From Brasenia schreberi (taxonomy: Eukaryota; Streptophyta; Magnoliopsida; Nymphaeales; Cabombaceae): 64,000 nucleotides of DNA. Below, piece after piece: positions 47,051 through 59,669 of this stretch. Every line of letters begins with the position of its first letter. Position 1 is the stretch's first letter. The stretch lies in the NCBI GenBank assembly GCA_036023115.1, contig JAYKKT010000074.1, forward strand, positions 10,290,501 to 10,354,500, written 5' to 3'. The notes beneath the pieces were generated by a model, which was given only the letters and a program-made list of their open reading frames with translations, searched no databases and was not told the DNA's origin. The translations under genes were made by a program, and so were the position numbers.

Positions 47051-48800
47051 GTAAACACCTACAAAAAATTTCAAATGCTCATGAATTTCCAAAAACCAGT
47101 TTAAAACCTTTATGGACCTTTAAATTCAAAAAAACACCTCAAATTTTAAATACCTTAAAATAAAGGTTTTAAACTTGGGTTAAGCAACCCATAAGTTTCG
47201 AATCAAGCGAAGATCCAATTCGAGCCTTGATCCCCATAAAGCAGAAAGCATCAAACCAAAGCAAGTCTTGGCCGGCTAATATAAGCTCAATGGAACCAAG
47301 ATCATGAGATAATTCCAAGCCAAGATTGGACCAACCAGATCAAGTCCAAATGCCATTGCATCTCAAGAATGAGTTCAAGTCAAAAGGCAAAGAAACAAAT
47401 GAAGCAAGGGCCAAAACAAGTGCACTCGACTTGGAACAAGGTCACAATGCCAATTCAAGTCCAATACCTAGCCAGAGTAAAGTACCAACCCACTCCAATT
47501 CAGTAGAGGATCGGATGAAGCTCAAGCCCATGCACGACCGAATGAAGATTAACTTTATCAAATGATATGACATGGATGATACAAAACAAAGATCAAATTC
47601 AATTCAGCAACTACAAGTCCAAAGCAAGGCTGAACCGTTTGAGCAAAGTATCAAGTGGACAAACTCAAGAACGTGGCAAGTTAAAGTCAATGATCAAGAA
47701 TCAAGACTTGCTCATACGGAATTAAACTGAAGGTGAAGCTGGACAAATTAAAGAGCAAAAGGCAAGATATGAATTAAAAGGGCACGACTTGCATCAAAGA
47801 TTGCAAAGACCGATCACATGGTCTAGGGATGCACTTAAAGCCAAACCGGCTACACCAAGACAAGTAGGTTGCACCTAAAGACCAACCCACATGGACTGGT
47901 CAAAGTCAAGGCAAGGGGGACCACCAAAGGGCTGAACCAAATTGGATCCAACACCCTTGAATCAAGGTCCAGCCCGTCCCATGGAAGGGGCTAGAACCAG
48001 CCCCCCTTGGCCTATAAAAAGGGCCAAGAGGGGGACGGGTTCATCATCTTGGAGAGCTTGGAAAGAGAGGTTGCCTAAAGGGTTGTAAGATAGTTAGGTG
48101 AAGGCCATTCCAGCCAAGGTGGGATATGATCCTCATGTGGGGTTCAAGGAAAAAAGGGTAGATAGGTGAGAGTGTGGGAGATGGAAGGAAGAGAGTCAAG
48201 CATAGGCCAGATTCATTCTTGAATCCCGGCCATTTTGTAACACAAACTCGGGTAAGTGCTACCTTGATTCAATTCAATTCTTATTCTCTTCCTTAAATTT
48301 CATTAAATTGGGGTTGTAATAATGGAGCTCAGTCTTCCCCCACGTTATAATAGTGATTAGATTTAATTGCTTTACATTTCAATTGATGGATGATTCACTA
48401 TTGCACACACGCACTCCATGTGTTTGGTTGTTATTATACCCCAATATATTCTATAATCATTCTATACTTCTAATTCCCTCTATGCTTAAGCTATAAAATA
48501 CTTTCAATTCATTTACATTCTAGCAATTTACTTTAAGGATTGTAGAGTTGTTGCATTTTAATTTCGGGTGAGTTTGCATCATTACATTCCTAAAAACCAA
48601 AAAAGGATTTCCAGCATCTCTGCATATGTTTCTTTCTGTAATTTAATTTCTTGATCCTAACTCCGATTGGACTGAAACTTGGCACACATGTTCCACACAC
48701 ATTAGGACACATTAAATAAAATTTACAAGAATTTTAGGGCCATCCAACCCCATGATAAAATTCCCTATATGGCCTTAAGCAATCAAATCATCAATGGTAT
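47051..48800 (+). mobile_element. LTR-like block inserted in the copia remnant
   Basis: It starts with tgtaaacacc, contains a promoter-like ccttggcctataaaaagggc at about 48010, and ends in AT-rich sequence. It is the inverted relative of the minus-strand block at 41091-43900. No coding sequence lies inside, so it looks like a solo LTR. Copia integrase and most of the RT are missing across the junction, so a deletion also occurred here. The right boundary is approximate. Confidence 0.6.
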
Positions 48801-49900
48801 TTAACATTTGAAAATGTTATTGTAGAACTTAGGTTTTTGTCAAATCAATTAGATCACTTTGTATATGTTTGGAACCGTGAGTCATTTTGTCATCCTATCA
48901 TTGTATGCAGATAACATCTTAATGGCTGGTAATGACAATGATGTAATTGTCAAGACTAAGTCATGGGTAAGTTCAAAGTTCAACATGAAAGATATGGAAG
49001 AAACATCTTATATCTTGGGTATAAAGATTACCTATGACAGGACATCTATACTTTTATGTCTAATCAAGAGAGATATATTGATTATATTCTCAAACAGTTT
49101 ATAATGAGTAAGTGCAGGTTTAATTACATACCCTTGTCAAAGGGATCAAGATTAGTAAAGCTGATGATTAGGTGATGGACAAGAAAAACCTAATGTTTCT
49201 TATGCTCAAACTATTGGTAGCTTGATGTATGCTATGTTGTGTATGAGACCTGATGTCAGGTTGGTCACATGAGTAGATGTCAAAGTAATTCTGATTGGCA
49301 ACATTGGGTTGTAATAAAGAAGATTTTCAGATATCTAAAAGGAACAAGGGATTTGAAATTATGTTATCAGACAGATAAATTAAAAATTATTGAATACTCA
49401 TATACTGACTTTGTCAGGAGTAAAGATCACAACAAATCAACCTCCGATCAAGTTTTCTTGTTTGGAGGTATTGTTTTTAGTCATGCAAGAAACAATATTG
49501 TATAACATTGCATACACAAGAGACTAAGTATATTGCTTACAGTATGACTGCAATGAGCGCCATTTAGAGAAGTCGCTTCATTCATGATTTGAAGCTGGAT
49601 AAAGCCAACTAGTCGGTTGTCATTTATTGTGACAACACAACAACAATAACTCTTATAAAGAGTGGAGCTGATAGCTCAAGGAGCAAGTATATAATGGTAA
49701 AGTATCATTATATACATGATATGATACATAAGAATGAATTATTTGTCACTTACCTTACTACATAAGATATTTTAGTAGAGCCCTTGACAAAGGTTATATA
49801 TGAAGACTTGTTTACTAAACATGTTACGAGTATGGGTTTAAGATACGTTTAAAGTTTTTCAATCATGAAAAAACATATATGAGTTATTATGTAGGGAAAC
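48801..49900 (+). mobile_element. Ty1-copia remnant, RT end and RNase H
   Basis: Frames: 48859-49104 with LSLYADNILMAGNDNDVIVK (the copia YVDD box, here YADN) and FNMKDMEETSYILGIKI; 49269-49505 with KKIFRYLKGTRDLKLCYQTD (RNase H). Later pieces read TKYIAYSMTAMSAI and IYCDNTTTITLIKSGADSSR. Stops and the altered catalytic box show it is inactive. It is in the same orientation as the gag piece at 45900-47050, so the two are probably halves of one element. Confidence 0.85.
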
Positions 49901-50703
49901 CGTACTAAATACTCACATAATGAGAACTCATGAGAGTTATACTTTAAGTACATCTAGAATTAATAGAATTGGGTAAGTCACTGAATAGTGGGAGCAAACT
50001 ATTGTATCATGATTCGGCTTATATAGCCAAGTGAGAGATAATAACTCTTGGGGTTAATGGCCATAAGGCCTAAAACATAACAAACATATGGTAAATAAGG
50101 AGGAGCCCCTTATTTATCCGTTCTCTTCATTTACAAAAATAAATGTTTCTCGTATTAAACAAAGGTTTTGTTTTACAAAATAATTAAAAGAGGTAATGAG
50201 TACATAGAGCTGCATCCAAGGAAGGTAAAGTTTGCAAGGTTAAATGGAAAAGGTTTTCAACATACCCTAAGCTCTTTGTGCCTTTCTCCTAAAGCTTTGA
50301 GGAACCTCGTTGAAGAAGGCGTGTCATTGTGATCGAAAGCCAAACGTCAACTGCTCCTCTGCTATTTCCTTTTACAATAAAGGCATGCCATCTCTGCTTT
50401 CATAATACAAAAGTGCCATCCTTGCATATGGAATTCCAACTCATTTATATCACCTCATGAGTTTCAAAACCCATGATTCTCTCTCTCATAAAAGCACAGG
50501 ATCTCCAATTTAAGCACAAACCTATGATTCCAAGCCGGTTTGATTCGGTTCTAGTCTTCTTGATGTTTGGCAGTTTGGTTCGGTACAATTCTAGCAGGAA
50601 AAGAACTTGGTGATTTGCTTCACAGTTCAAGTGGTGTAACCAACATGAGAACTGAATCATTATACCTATATATAGATAGGTATAAATCTTTATAAATTTA
50701 TAA

Positions 50704-50704
<1 letters not shown>

Positions 50705-50768
<64 letters not shown>
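50705..50768. repeat. (TA)n microsatellite
   Basis: About 64 bp of uninterrupted TA dinucleotides in intergenic DNA. Confidence 0.97.
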
Positions 50769-50772
<4 letters not shown>

Positions 50773-52376
50773 TTTTATAACCTTATATACATATAAAGTG
50801 TGAATATATATAGGTAAGTTTATTAGTTTATACATATATGAGTTTTATAACACCATACATACATACATATATATAATGTGCACCATAGATTCAAATAATC
50901 TGATAGTACAATACATTGTATTTAGCAAAAGCCTTAAATAAGTGGAATCGTGTTTCCAAAACGAATCAAACTAGAATCGATGGTTCCGTTATGGCGAACC
51001 ATTGATTTGGCTATTGCATGGTTTTGTTCGATTCTCTAAAAATTGAGAACCAAAACTAATGGATTCTAAGTTGAGGCTAGAACCGAACCATGAACACCCT
51101 AGGGTGCACGTTATAGGAAACACCGATGTTTTTCGTGGTATGTCTCGATTACTTTGTAGTCTAAATCTTGCAATCTTAGCTTCAGCTTAGAATATACATG
51201 GTCCACAAAAAGATAAAAAAAGACAGTCATAGTGATGACTTCAGTCTTAGATGCCTAGCATTTTGACCATGATTGTGCGCAAGTTATGGCATACGAGTTT
51301 ATTATCATGCATGACAATACCTGTTTTTGAAGTGGCTGGGCTATCATCATGAAGCCAATAAAACCATAGGAGTGCCCGTGCTTTCAACTGTAACTGTAAT
51401 ACGTGTATATACATACGCGCACACGCACACGTATTTTTATGTATATACATATATGTATATTCACTAACACACCCACATACAAGAGCAGCAAACATGGTGT
51501 TCATCACGGTTGTGCGTGTTGACAACTCAACAGATTAAAAATTAAGAACCAGGGCAGGGACTTTCAGGTTTCACCATATTATTTGAGCTCCAAATCTTAG
51601 GCAATCATCTAACTTACGTTGATTTTGACAGAGTTAATTCAGTTTACTATTATGATGGATTATCAAGTAGTATCTTGGCTTTCTGAATTTCTCATGTTAT
51701 ATAATTACTTAATAATTAGTTAAATTAATCATTTAAAAATGAATAATTTAACTAATTATTACTGTCTCAGATATATTGGTAGGCCATGCATACTTTACGT
51801 ACATCACATATGCTGAGGGTTTGTCTTAACTTGGGCACATTTGCTTTTCCGTAGAGTTTTTTTTGGATGAAGGTTTTTCCCTAGAATTTAATTCGAGAGA
51901 GCGATATCCTTTTCTTGCAAGATTATAAAAGTGAGTGAAGAAGATATTGTGTTAATAGTGAAGGTATGATTTCGAATTGGGCCTACAATGGACTAAATTA
52001 TGTCTTGAGAACCACAAACTGAATTATGCAAATAAACTTTATTTAGTTTCGAACTTGGAAGACAGAATTTAACTATTCTCTTTAATTTATCTCACCGATC
52101 ATTTTGCATTGAAAGCGAAGGAATATTGGAGTTTGATTTTTCTCTTTCCACAACTATCACCGATTTATATGTATGTTTCCAGTTTTTGAAGTTCTTGACA
52201 GATGTATGCGGCTTTCATCATGTAACTTTGATCATTTAACTAGTAAAATTCTCTCGAGCGGCCATGCACAAAGGAGACGAGGAGTCCCTCAGCTACGTAA
52301 ATCTTGTTTTATAATTTCTTTAATTGTTTGTATATTTCATTCATTCCGTCCTTTCCTTTTGTTCCCTATAGATGAT

Positions 52377-52379
<3 letters not shown>

Positions 52380-52422
<43 letters not shown>
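52380..52422. repeat. (CT)n microsatellite
   Basis: About 43 bp of CT dinucleotides, 450 bp from a complementary (GA)n tract. Confidence 0.97.
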
Positions 52423-52426
<4 letters not shown>

Positions 52427-52872
52427 TCTGTGCTCACCGGCTGTTATCATTCTATTGGCACCTAATTACCTATGCCTCTGTTAGCACTTATAATATCCCT
52501 ATGATCTCATTTTGACATTTTTTGTTGAACTGCCATCAAGTATTAAAGTTATTTTAACTTGTTTTGATATGTCAGGGAATGCGCCTTTGAACATGTATTA
52601 AAACAAGTTAACCATATCCATCCCTCCACCATGGTTTACGTGCCTCATCAGATAGAGAGGCTAACACCAGGGAGATCCTTTGAATAACTTAAATACAGCA
52701 CTTCACGTTGGCATCCCTCCACCATGCATCGATCGTCCAACAGTATGGTGGTTTATGTTGACGTAACAGAACCACTTTTGTCTACAAAGAAGAACATTTC
52801 GTGGACAATCGATTCTTGGGAACGAAGAACGAAGAGAAGAAGAATCAAACGTAAGAAATTGACACTGTCGTT

Positions 52873-52876
<4 letters not shown>

Positions 52877-52951
<75 letters not shown>
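52877..52951. repeat. (GA)n microsatellite
   Basis: About 75 bp of uninterrupted GA dinucleotides. It gives spurious Arg-Glu and Ser-Leu open frames on both strands. Confidence 0.97.
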
Positions 52952-52954
<3 letters not shown>

Positions 52955-54843
52955 TCCTTCCTCTCTACGTCCACGGTCAATACAGATCAGCAAAAAATCA
53001 TTGTGATGAATAAAAATTACAAGACAGAATCCTCTTTATATACATCTGGAGCATCTCTAAAAGACTGAGGAGATTACAATGACACCCATTTGAACGAGGT
53101 ACGATCTTAAAATGTATATCAGTGATAATTTACGAAAGAGTGAATCACGTTCTACAGCAAAGAATTGCACACAGCACATTCTTTTTAGGCGAACACATAC
53201 ACATAAAAAGCGAGTGTTATCTACACCAGAAAAGGACGTTTGTCCATACAAGAATGACCTTTTGCAACAGTCACGTGCTCCACCGCGTAACACAAAAGCT
53301 GAACGCCTTTTCCCTTTTTCTTCTTTTTGTTTCAGTGCTGCACACGCAGGATTGAGGCAGACCTATTTGGGTATCACTTGCTAAAAAGAATTCTCTAATT
53401 TGTTGAGTCTAAAGAATTGCAGACAAAATGAAGTCTTTCAGAAACTCATCTCAGATGTTTGATTTTGATAGAGCTTAATGGAGACCACGAATCTATATAG
53501 CAGGCCACACTTAATGCAGAAGAAGGCTTGGTTTGATTTGGTTTTGGTGTATCTAAGCTGTAAGCAATCGAGATAATAAGCTTCAAGATTTTATAACCAA
53601 TCAGAAAAGATGTAACTTTAGGAAACATATACACAACTGGTTAATCCAATTGAGAACTTACATTTTAAAGGGTTCTACAGTTTTTGGTCAGCCCAGTTAA
53701 TAAATATGCGGCTGCATTTGCATAGTGGAAGCGGTTTCTTGCTGTCATTCATGGGAAATGACCAGAGTTCGATTATTGTGGGAATCATCCCCGTTCTTAA
53801 TTTGCTTGGACTTCAGCGGTATGGGTCCTAATCTCTGGGTTTGACACCGATCGACTTTACGATTGATTTGTCAAGTTCTAAATGAAAAGGAATAATGAAC
53901 ATAAGCAAAATTAAACAAGTATTGGACAATTTGATCTTCATCTCCTAAACCCTCAAGCAGTTTAAAGTCAATAATTGAATGGCACAGACATGCCAGTACT
54001 CGTAGGCTTCTCCAAAAAGCGTACTTGATCGCGATCGTGATACAATCAACTCATTATTCTTATAATTAATGTGGAACAACTTCATCGTCTAAAATGGAGC
54101 AATTCTTAGTGATACTGCGAGGCTTAACCATACTTTCGATGCAAGCATCTTCTTATTGTCTTAGTACCCGAAAGTCCTCTTACAATATATGTGGTGGTTG
54201 ATAAGATTCTTACGTTGACCAGTTTTCCTGTGGAAGACAATGATTCTTAGGTTGCTGAAAGTACTGAAAATGCATAGTGATTCCCCGCACAAAAACAACA
54301 ATTGACCATGCGAACCAACGTCAGATCGACTCAAGCAAAATATATATCAAGATAGCAAAATTGAAAGATATATAACATCCAACTGCTTTTATCTAGAGTT
54401 TTGTAAATAATACAGGTTCACAATCGATTCATGCATCACTCACTTCTAGATTTTAAGCAAGCTGGTTCATGATTGTTGTCTGCGTGCATTCGTGCGTATG
54501 TCTGTGTGTGTGTGAGAGAGAGATGTCAATTATACTTGAATGATAAGGCTGCTAGCTGCAGCTGTCTGTAAGAATACACTTACCAAGACGGCATCCCACG
54601 GTCGGTGACACTTTTATCATGAAGAGACACATTGATCTGATGTTACCTTTGCCTTTAATTCCTTTTCTTTTATATATAAGTCATGTACGTCCTTCCAATG
54701 CTTGCATGAGAAGGAACCATAAATTCTCATAAACAGAAGCATATTTCCTTTTCAAACCCATTAATCTATTAAGAACCCCAAGCTAGCTACCGCATCATTC
54801 TCGCCGTCCCGTCCATACGTTCTTGCATTCGCCCTTTCATGGA

Positions 54844-55456
54844 TCAGTCAGGTCTCCCCAGAGTGAAGTCTAGGTTGGGGCTCTTGGGGTGGGTTTCTGA
54901 AATTGTGGTTGAACTCTCCGGGCTGCTGCTTTTTTCCTGTAAATGTACAACTTTAGCAATACTCGTAAACTTCAAATCCGTACAAAAACATCGATAACCG
55001 TCTGCATCTAAAAAACTACAAGTATAAATTACTTAATTAAAGCCTTTATTATATATAAATAGTGCTAAATGCATCACGTCTTTGAATGTATAGATGAATA
55101 ACCTTACATAACTGTTCAATTGTTCAAGTTTTTGAGATTAGCAGTTGAAGTAACTTTTTAATTTATTTTCATCGTTAATCTCAAAAATTTAACAATGAAT
55201 ATGTTTATTAAAGATTATTCATAAAAAAATACATTATACATTTAACATTATTCCTCCTCTCTTTCTCTCTCAAATGATAGGTATTCTAGAGAATATACTT
55301 ACGGACTTTAGTCATTCGATCATGTTTAATGGATGTTCAAGGAGAGTGTTTGCACCAACAAGACACCGTTTTTATTATATAAAAAGTTTACGGTATGACA
55401 ATACCTTGTTATTATCAATATAGCCACCGGATACTATATACTCATACAGAACCTTA

Positions 55457-55517
<61 letters not shown>

Positions 55518-58500
55518 GAACATGCACACAAAAGAGACAGAGAGAGACAATGTGCAGCTAAACGCCCTATGTCCTAAATCGTCCTCAAGGCGCCTCATTG
55601 CAGAATTTTTTCTTCCTTTTAATGGTCCGAACTCACAAAGACGTTCTTTCTATGTTTCTTTATAGAAAATGTAGGTTATGTTATAGTGATCGTTGAATGT
55701 GTTCTTAAAGAGATAAAAAATCAATGGCTAAAAATGCATGGAAACTTCTCAAGATGAAACCCAAAGTTTTCATTGAATGGATTTAATCTATTACATGGTT
55801 TGTAGCATTCCCCTGAAGATGATCAATGCATTTGTGTCCACATCGAGCAAAACATGCGTGTTTCTCTCTCTCTCTCTCTCTCTCTCTTTATATTTATATA
55901 TATATATATATAAAGAGAGAGAGAGAGAGATCCAGTGCATTGTGCGATACATACAATATATACATATTCACACGTATATATACAAACACATTAAAAGCTA
56001 ATTTACATAGAATAGCTAGTACATACTCAATCTAAAGATCGACATATATATATATATATATATCAAAATTTCATTTAAACGAAACGAGCCTTCTATTTCT
56101 GTTGCTAAAAGCTGAAAATAAAGAAAAGAAACTCTCTCAGGATAATGTCTTCATTAGTACCTTTAAAGTAGGAATGCTGGACTGGTAATCCGCTGAGCCT
56201 GCCTGCAACCAAGCTCCCACACTGCAAACATTCATGGGCACAAGAACATCTCAGAGAGATAAAAGCAAAAGCCAAAAAGGCATGCTTTCAGAAAAGAAGG
56301 AATGCATTAACTTTCACTATTAACCATTATCAGCTTTGGCTCTGTACTGACAGAAATAAAGGAAGTCCCCATCATGATCTAAACACTCATTAATTGAAAT
56401 TGCAGGAAAACTTTATCAATCCTTGTTTTTAACCCTCCACAAACCATACTTTAATAGATCTTTTAGTTTTACCACAGTTTCTGGCACCAACAAATACCTT
56501 TCCATTTTGGAATAGAAATTATCACATCTGTCTGAATATAAGATTGGCGGACTTATCTCTTGCTTTTCTTATTTTGGATGCTGCCATGATCTAAGACACA
56601 AGGAACCAAAGCTTGATAAGACAAGACTCTTTGATTCTTGCTTTTTGCAGTCTTCGTAGTCATGGTGACTCACCATATGTAGGATGCTTATAAACAAGCC
56701 TTCTTTTAATCCTGACAGAGTCCTCTTTTAGCTATTTATAGTGACACTTTAGTTTTATTTATTGCATTTTAGTATGCTTATACGGCCAATAATTCGAACT
56801 CAAGTGCCACAAGATAGGATCAGCATGACTGCAGGCATGCAGATATCTCTTCAAGCATCAGTCATAAATTAATAACGACGTAAGGATTTAAAGAAGTCCT
56901 AAATCAACCAAAGCTGAGGCTTCGTTTGTGATACCGAGTAGCCTCTGTGTATGTGCCTGCGCGCCTTTTTTCTTTGAAGGAGTACGTGTTTTTATGTGTC
57001 TATGTACATACATACATACATACATACATATATTTATATGTGATCTTGAAAGTGGCATATGCTAAATCGATATATTTTTAGCACTAAACATGTTGGACAT
57101 AAGTAATATACAACAACAACTAAGCCTTTTTTCATAATATATGGGTCGGTTAAATGGATTCTTTGTTTCCACACAGCACTATCATAGCACTATCATATGT
57201 CATGTTAGCGGTTAACTCACAATGAGCTAAGTCATTTTTATTGTTTTTTTTTAACACTTTTGTGATCGTCCTTTACCTCTTTTAATACCTTCAAAATCTA
57301 GTTTTTCATAAACAAGTATGAAAACTTATAGGATTCTGCATTAATTCTTCACATTGAAAAATCATTAACTCAAACATGGTGCTCCGCCTTTCCCTATCAC
57401 CTCCATGGTATGCCATATTTTTTAACTTTGATTTTCAAGTCAAAGAATAAATAAAGGTTAATACCATTGATGAAGTTTCACCTGGAAGAATTGCTCCATA
57501 GGCTCTGACTGAAAAGTCGCGATTCTCGAGGCGTCATGTAATCTGATGCCGGTACAGTACTGTTTCCTGAGAACTCGTCACAAACTTCACCGCCATGTTC
57601 TCTTTCGGAGCCTTCTTGATGCCCTGCACAAAGAAAAAGCCCCCCCATCGTTCCTTCCTCATAGCTTTTAATTTCGCAATCCCAAGAAATGGCGAAAACA
57701 AATAAGAAAGTAAACAAAAGAGAGTTTTGTATGAGGAATGAATAAAGTCTTGCCGGACGATATTGCAGGCTTGTCAGTTGTCTTCACTGTTCTATACATC
57801 TGCAGCGAAAAGAGACAGCCATATTAATAACAACAATAATCATTAAAGTATATAATAAAATAATTTATAATTTATTTACACAATAAATGTTTTTGAAAGA
57901 AAAGAGAAAAATAGAGAACCTAGGGTTTGTCTAGATTTGCTCTGGTTAGTTAACCATGGCTTCGCGTCTGGTCAGCACGTAAAGAAATATATCATTGTGT
58001 AATGATGACAACTTTTTCTTTCTAAAAGCGAACAAAGAAAATTTCTTTCCCTTTTCAGTGGGTTTTTTATTGTTACTTTATGATTGAAAACAGATGGATT
58101 TGGCACTCCCCACCATTAGGCTCAGACTACTCAGACTCAGTCTCTCAGTGTCTGCTCCCCAACTCTATCTTTCTATTGTACGACCTTTTTTTCTCATTTC
58201 CTTTATAAATCTCGAGATTATGAGACACAATAGAACTCGGGTTTCGAGATAATGGGTGGCTTCTGAAATCTTTGCAGTTTGTAACGTGTATATTTTCTTG
58301 CTTATGTTAAACACTAAAGAACAGTGAAGGATTTATTCACATAAGAGACTTAATGATGAATTATCAATGAATCAAAGCATGTGGCCAAATAATTAGAGCA
58401 AAGATGGTATGGAAGTACCTGCAAATGGCTTTTGACATGCGCTAGAGTGAGATCCTTGACATCCATGAGCTCAAGAACGGACTTTGGCGTTGCTCCTTTA

Positions 58501-59258
58501 GAAACAAAAAGAGAGAGAGAAATAGAAGGGAAAAAATCATTTAAGAGATCCCCCCTCAGATTTTAGATAAGCAAGAAAATCTAGAAACCAAGGTTGCTAA
58601 TTACTACGACGTCTATCTTCTGTTCTGAATATTGGTTTTCAACCAACTGCACGTATTTGTGGTCGTTGAAACAGTATGATTTGACTGCAGATCAACGTCT
58701 AATTCAAAAGGAAAGAGAAAACAACGGCTTACTCTCATGGCCTCCTAGGAGCTCCACGGCATGGATGAACCGAGCATGGAGTGAGCTTGTCCACCGCATC
58801 CGAGGTGCCCGCAGGCTTCGCTTCGCCGGAAATCTCCCTGTGAGGCGCGATCTGAAGATTCCAGCAGATGGAGATGGAGACGGATCAGCATCTACAATGG
58901 TGTTGTTGGAGCTCTCAGACGGAAAGAAGGCGGGGAAAGGATGAGAGTGATAAACAGGAGCACCCCTAATAAATCCATAGTGTTGATGATGATGGCCTGT
59001 GTAATGATAGTCATTGGCTTCAGAAGGAAAATGGAAGTTTGTCGCCGGCATAGCACCAGTTTCCGGCAGTGGGGGGATAGACAGAGGGAGATGGAAAGAT
59101 GTCTGTGGAGTAGGAATAGTTGCCAGGTGATTGGGGTTGAGGGTGTGGCTCCAGCAACCCAAGTGAGAAGTGTGGTCTGAATCATTGATCCGTGTAGGAT
59201 TGGGATCAGGTGGACTGATCTGAAGGGATAGATCAGGTGGTGGGTGAGAAAGCTCCAT
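54844..59258 (-). CDS. KAN: KANADI-type GARP (G2-like MYB) transcription factor, complete
   Basis: KANADI proteins are nuclear repressors that set abaxial (lower) organ identity in leaves and ovules. Exons in transcript order: 58733-59258, 58419-58495, 57754-57799, 57482-57623, 56161-56221, 54844-54936. Phases join throughout, giving 314 residues, within the KAN family range as I recall it. The N-terminus has PPPDLSLQISPP, the conserved KAN motif with an LxLxL (EAR-like) core. Then come GRFPAKRSLRAPRMRWTSSL and HARFIHAVELLGGHE (GARP helix 1-2, from residue 146). Exon 2 gives ATPKSVLELMDVKDLTLAHV and KSHLQ, exon 3 gives MYRTVKTTDKPAISS, and the end reads SPNLDFTLGRPD, the family C-terminal box. 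Intron 3 appears to start with GC (gcaaga at 57753). I cannot say which KAN paralogue this is. Confidence 0.93.
55457..55513. repeat. (CT)n-(TA)n compound microsatellite
   Basis: CT dinucleotides pass directly into about 43 bp of TA, in KANADI intron 5. Confidence 0.95.
55863..55931. repeat. (CT)n-(TA)n-(GA)n palindromic microsatellite
   Basis: CT for about 24 bp, then an AT-rich centre (tttatatttatatata), then GA for about 18 bp. The two arms are complementary, so the stretch can fold back on itself. Confidence 0.93.
57110..57310 (-). mobile_element. RTE-LINE 3' fragment in KANADI intron 4
   Basis: caacaactaagccttttttc, then atgggtcggtt and atggattctttgtttccaca, matches the LINE 3' end, followed by diverged copies of gtgatcgtcctttacctctt and ccttcaaaatctagtttttc. 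It is 5' truncated at about 200 bp. It contains a small internal duplication (agcactatcat twice) not seen in the other copies. Confidence 0.85.
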
Positions 59259-59606
59259 TTCACATACACAGATGCTTGAGACAGCTGAAGATGGCTAACA
59301 CTCTGAAAGGATTGATTTGTCGACGGTGGGATGCTTGAGACGGCCGAAGATGGTTAACACTCTGAAGAGATTGATAATTTGTCGATGTATTTTCTGCGGA
59401 CAAAGAGAGAGAGAGAGAGTTTCTGAACTGCTTGAGACTGTGTTAAAGATTGTTCACGCAACTCTGAAAGAATTGATCTGTCAATGGTGTTCTTCTGCAC
59501 ATAGAAGGAGAGAGAGAGTTTCTGAACTGCTTGAGACTGTGTTAAAGATGGTTCACGCAACTCTGAAAGAATTGATCTGTCAATGGTGTTCTTCAGCACA
59601 TAGAAG

Positions 59607-59668
<62 letters not shown>

Positions 59669-59669
59669 C
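59259..59669. repeat. Four-copy minisatellite plus (GA)n directly upstream of the KANADI ATG
   Basis: The core tgcttgagac recurs at 59272, 59331, 59430 and 59529 (spacing 59, 99, 99), followed each time by aagat(t/g)g..cac.ctctgaa and ga.ttgat..gtc. The last two units are nearly identical and about 40 bp longer because they include a GA run and ttctgaac. A GA tract (59610-59666) ends the array. It starts 12 bp from the start codon, so it is probably in the 5' leader or core promoter. Confidence 0.9.

Larger units (their letters stand above)
49901..54843. other. Intergenic, AT-rich, no gene seen
   Basis: It includes copia-flanking DNA to about 50150, a long (TA)n at 50705-50768, (CT)n at 52380-52422 and (GA)n at 52877-52951. 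The open frames here are microsatellite artefacts (Leu-Ser or Arg-Glu runs) or have no recognisable content. The right end is the 3' flank of KANADI. Confidence 0.6.
54937..56160 (-). other. KANADI intron 5 with microsatellites
   Basis: The intron contains (CT)n-(TA)n at 55457-55513, a CT-TA-GA palindrome at 55863-55931 and (TA)n at 56044-56062. No coding signal is seen. The short open frames are repeat artefacts. Confidence 0.6.

Noticed and set aside
52703..53068. Open frames with long Ser-Leu or Arg-Glu runs
   Set aside because: They are translations of the (GA)n/(CT)n microsatellite and have no conserved flank. The same applies near 33127, 52173, 59354 and 63205.
53700..53860. B-box-like word agttcgatt considered as a tRNA or SINE
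   Set aside because: No A box at proper spacing and no cloverleaf that I could build.
58594..59180. Plus-strand frames over the KANADI first exon
   Set aside because: They are antisense shadows of the KANADI coding sequence.
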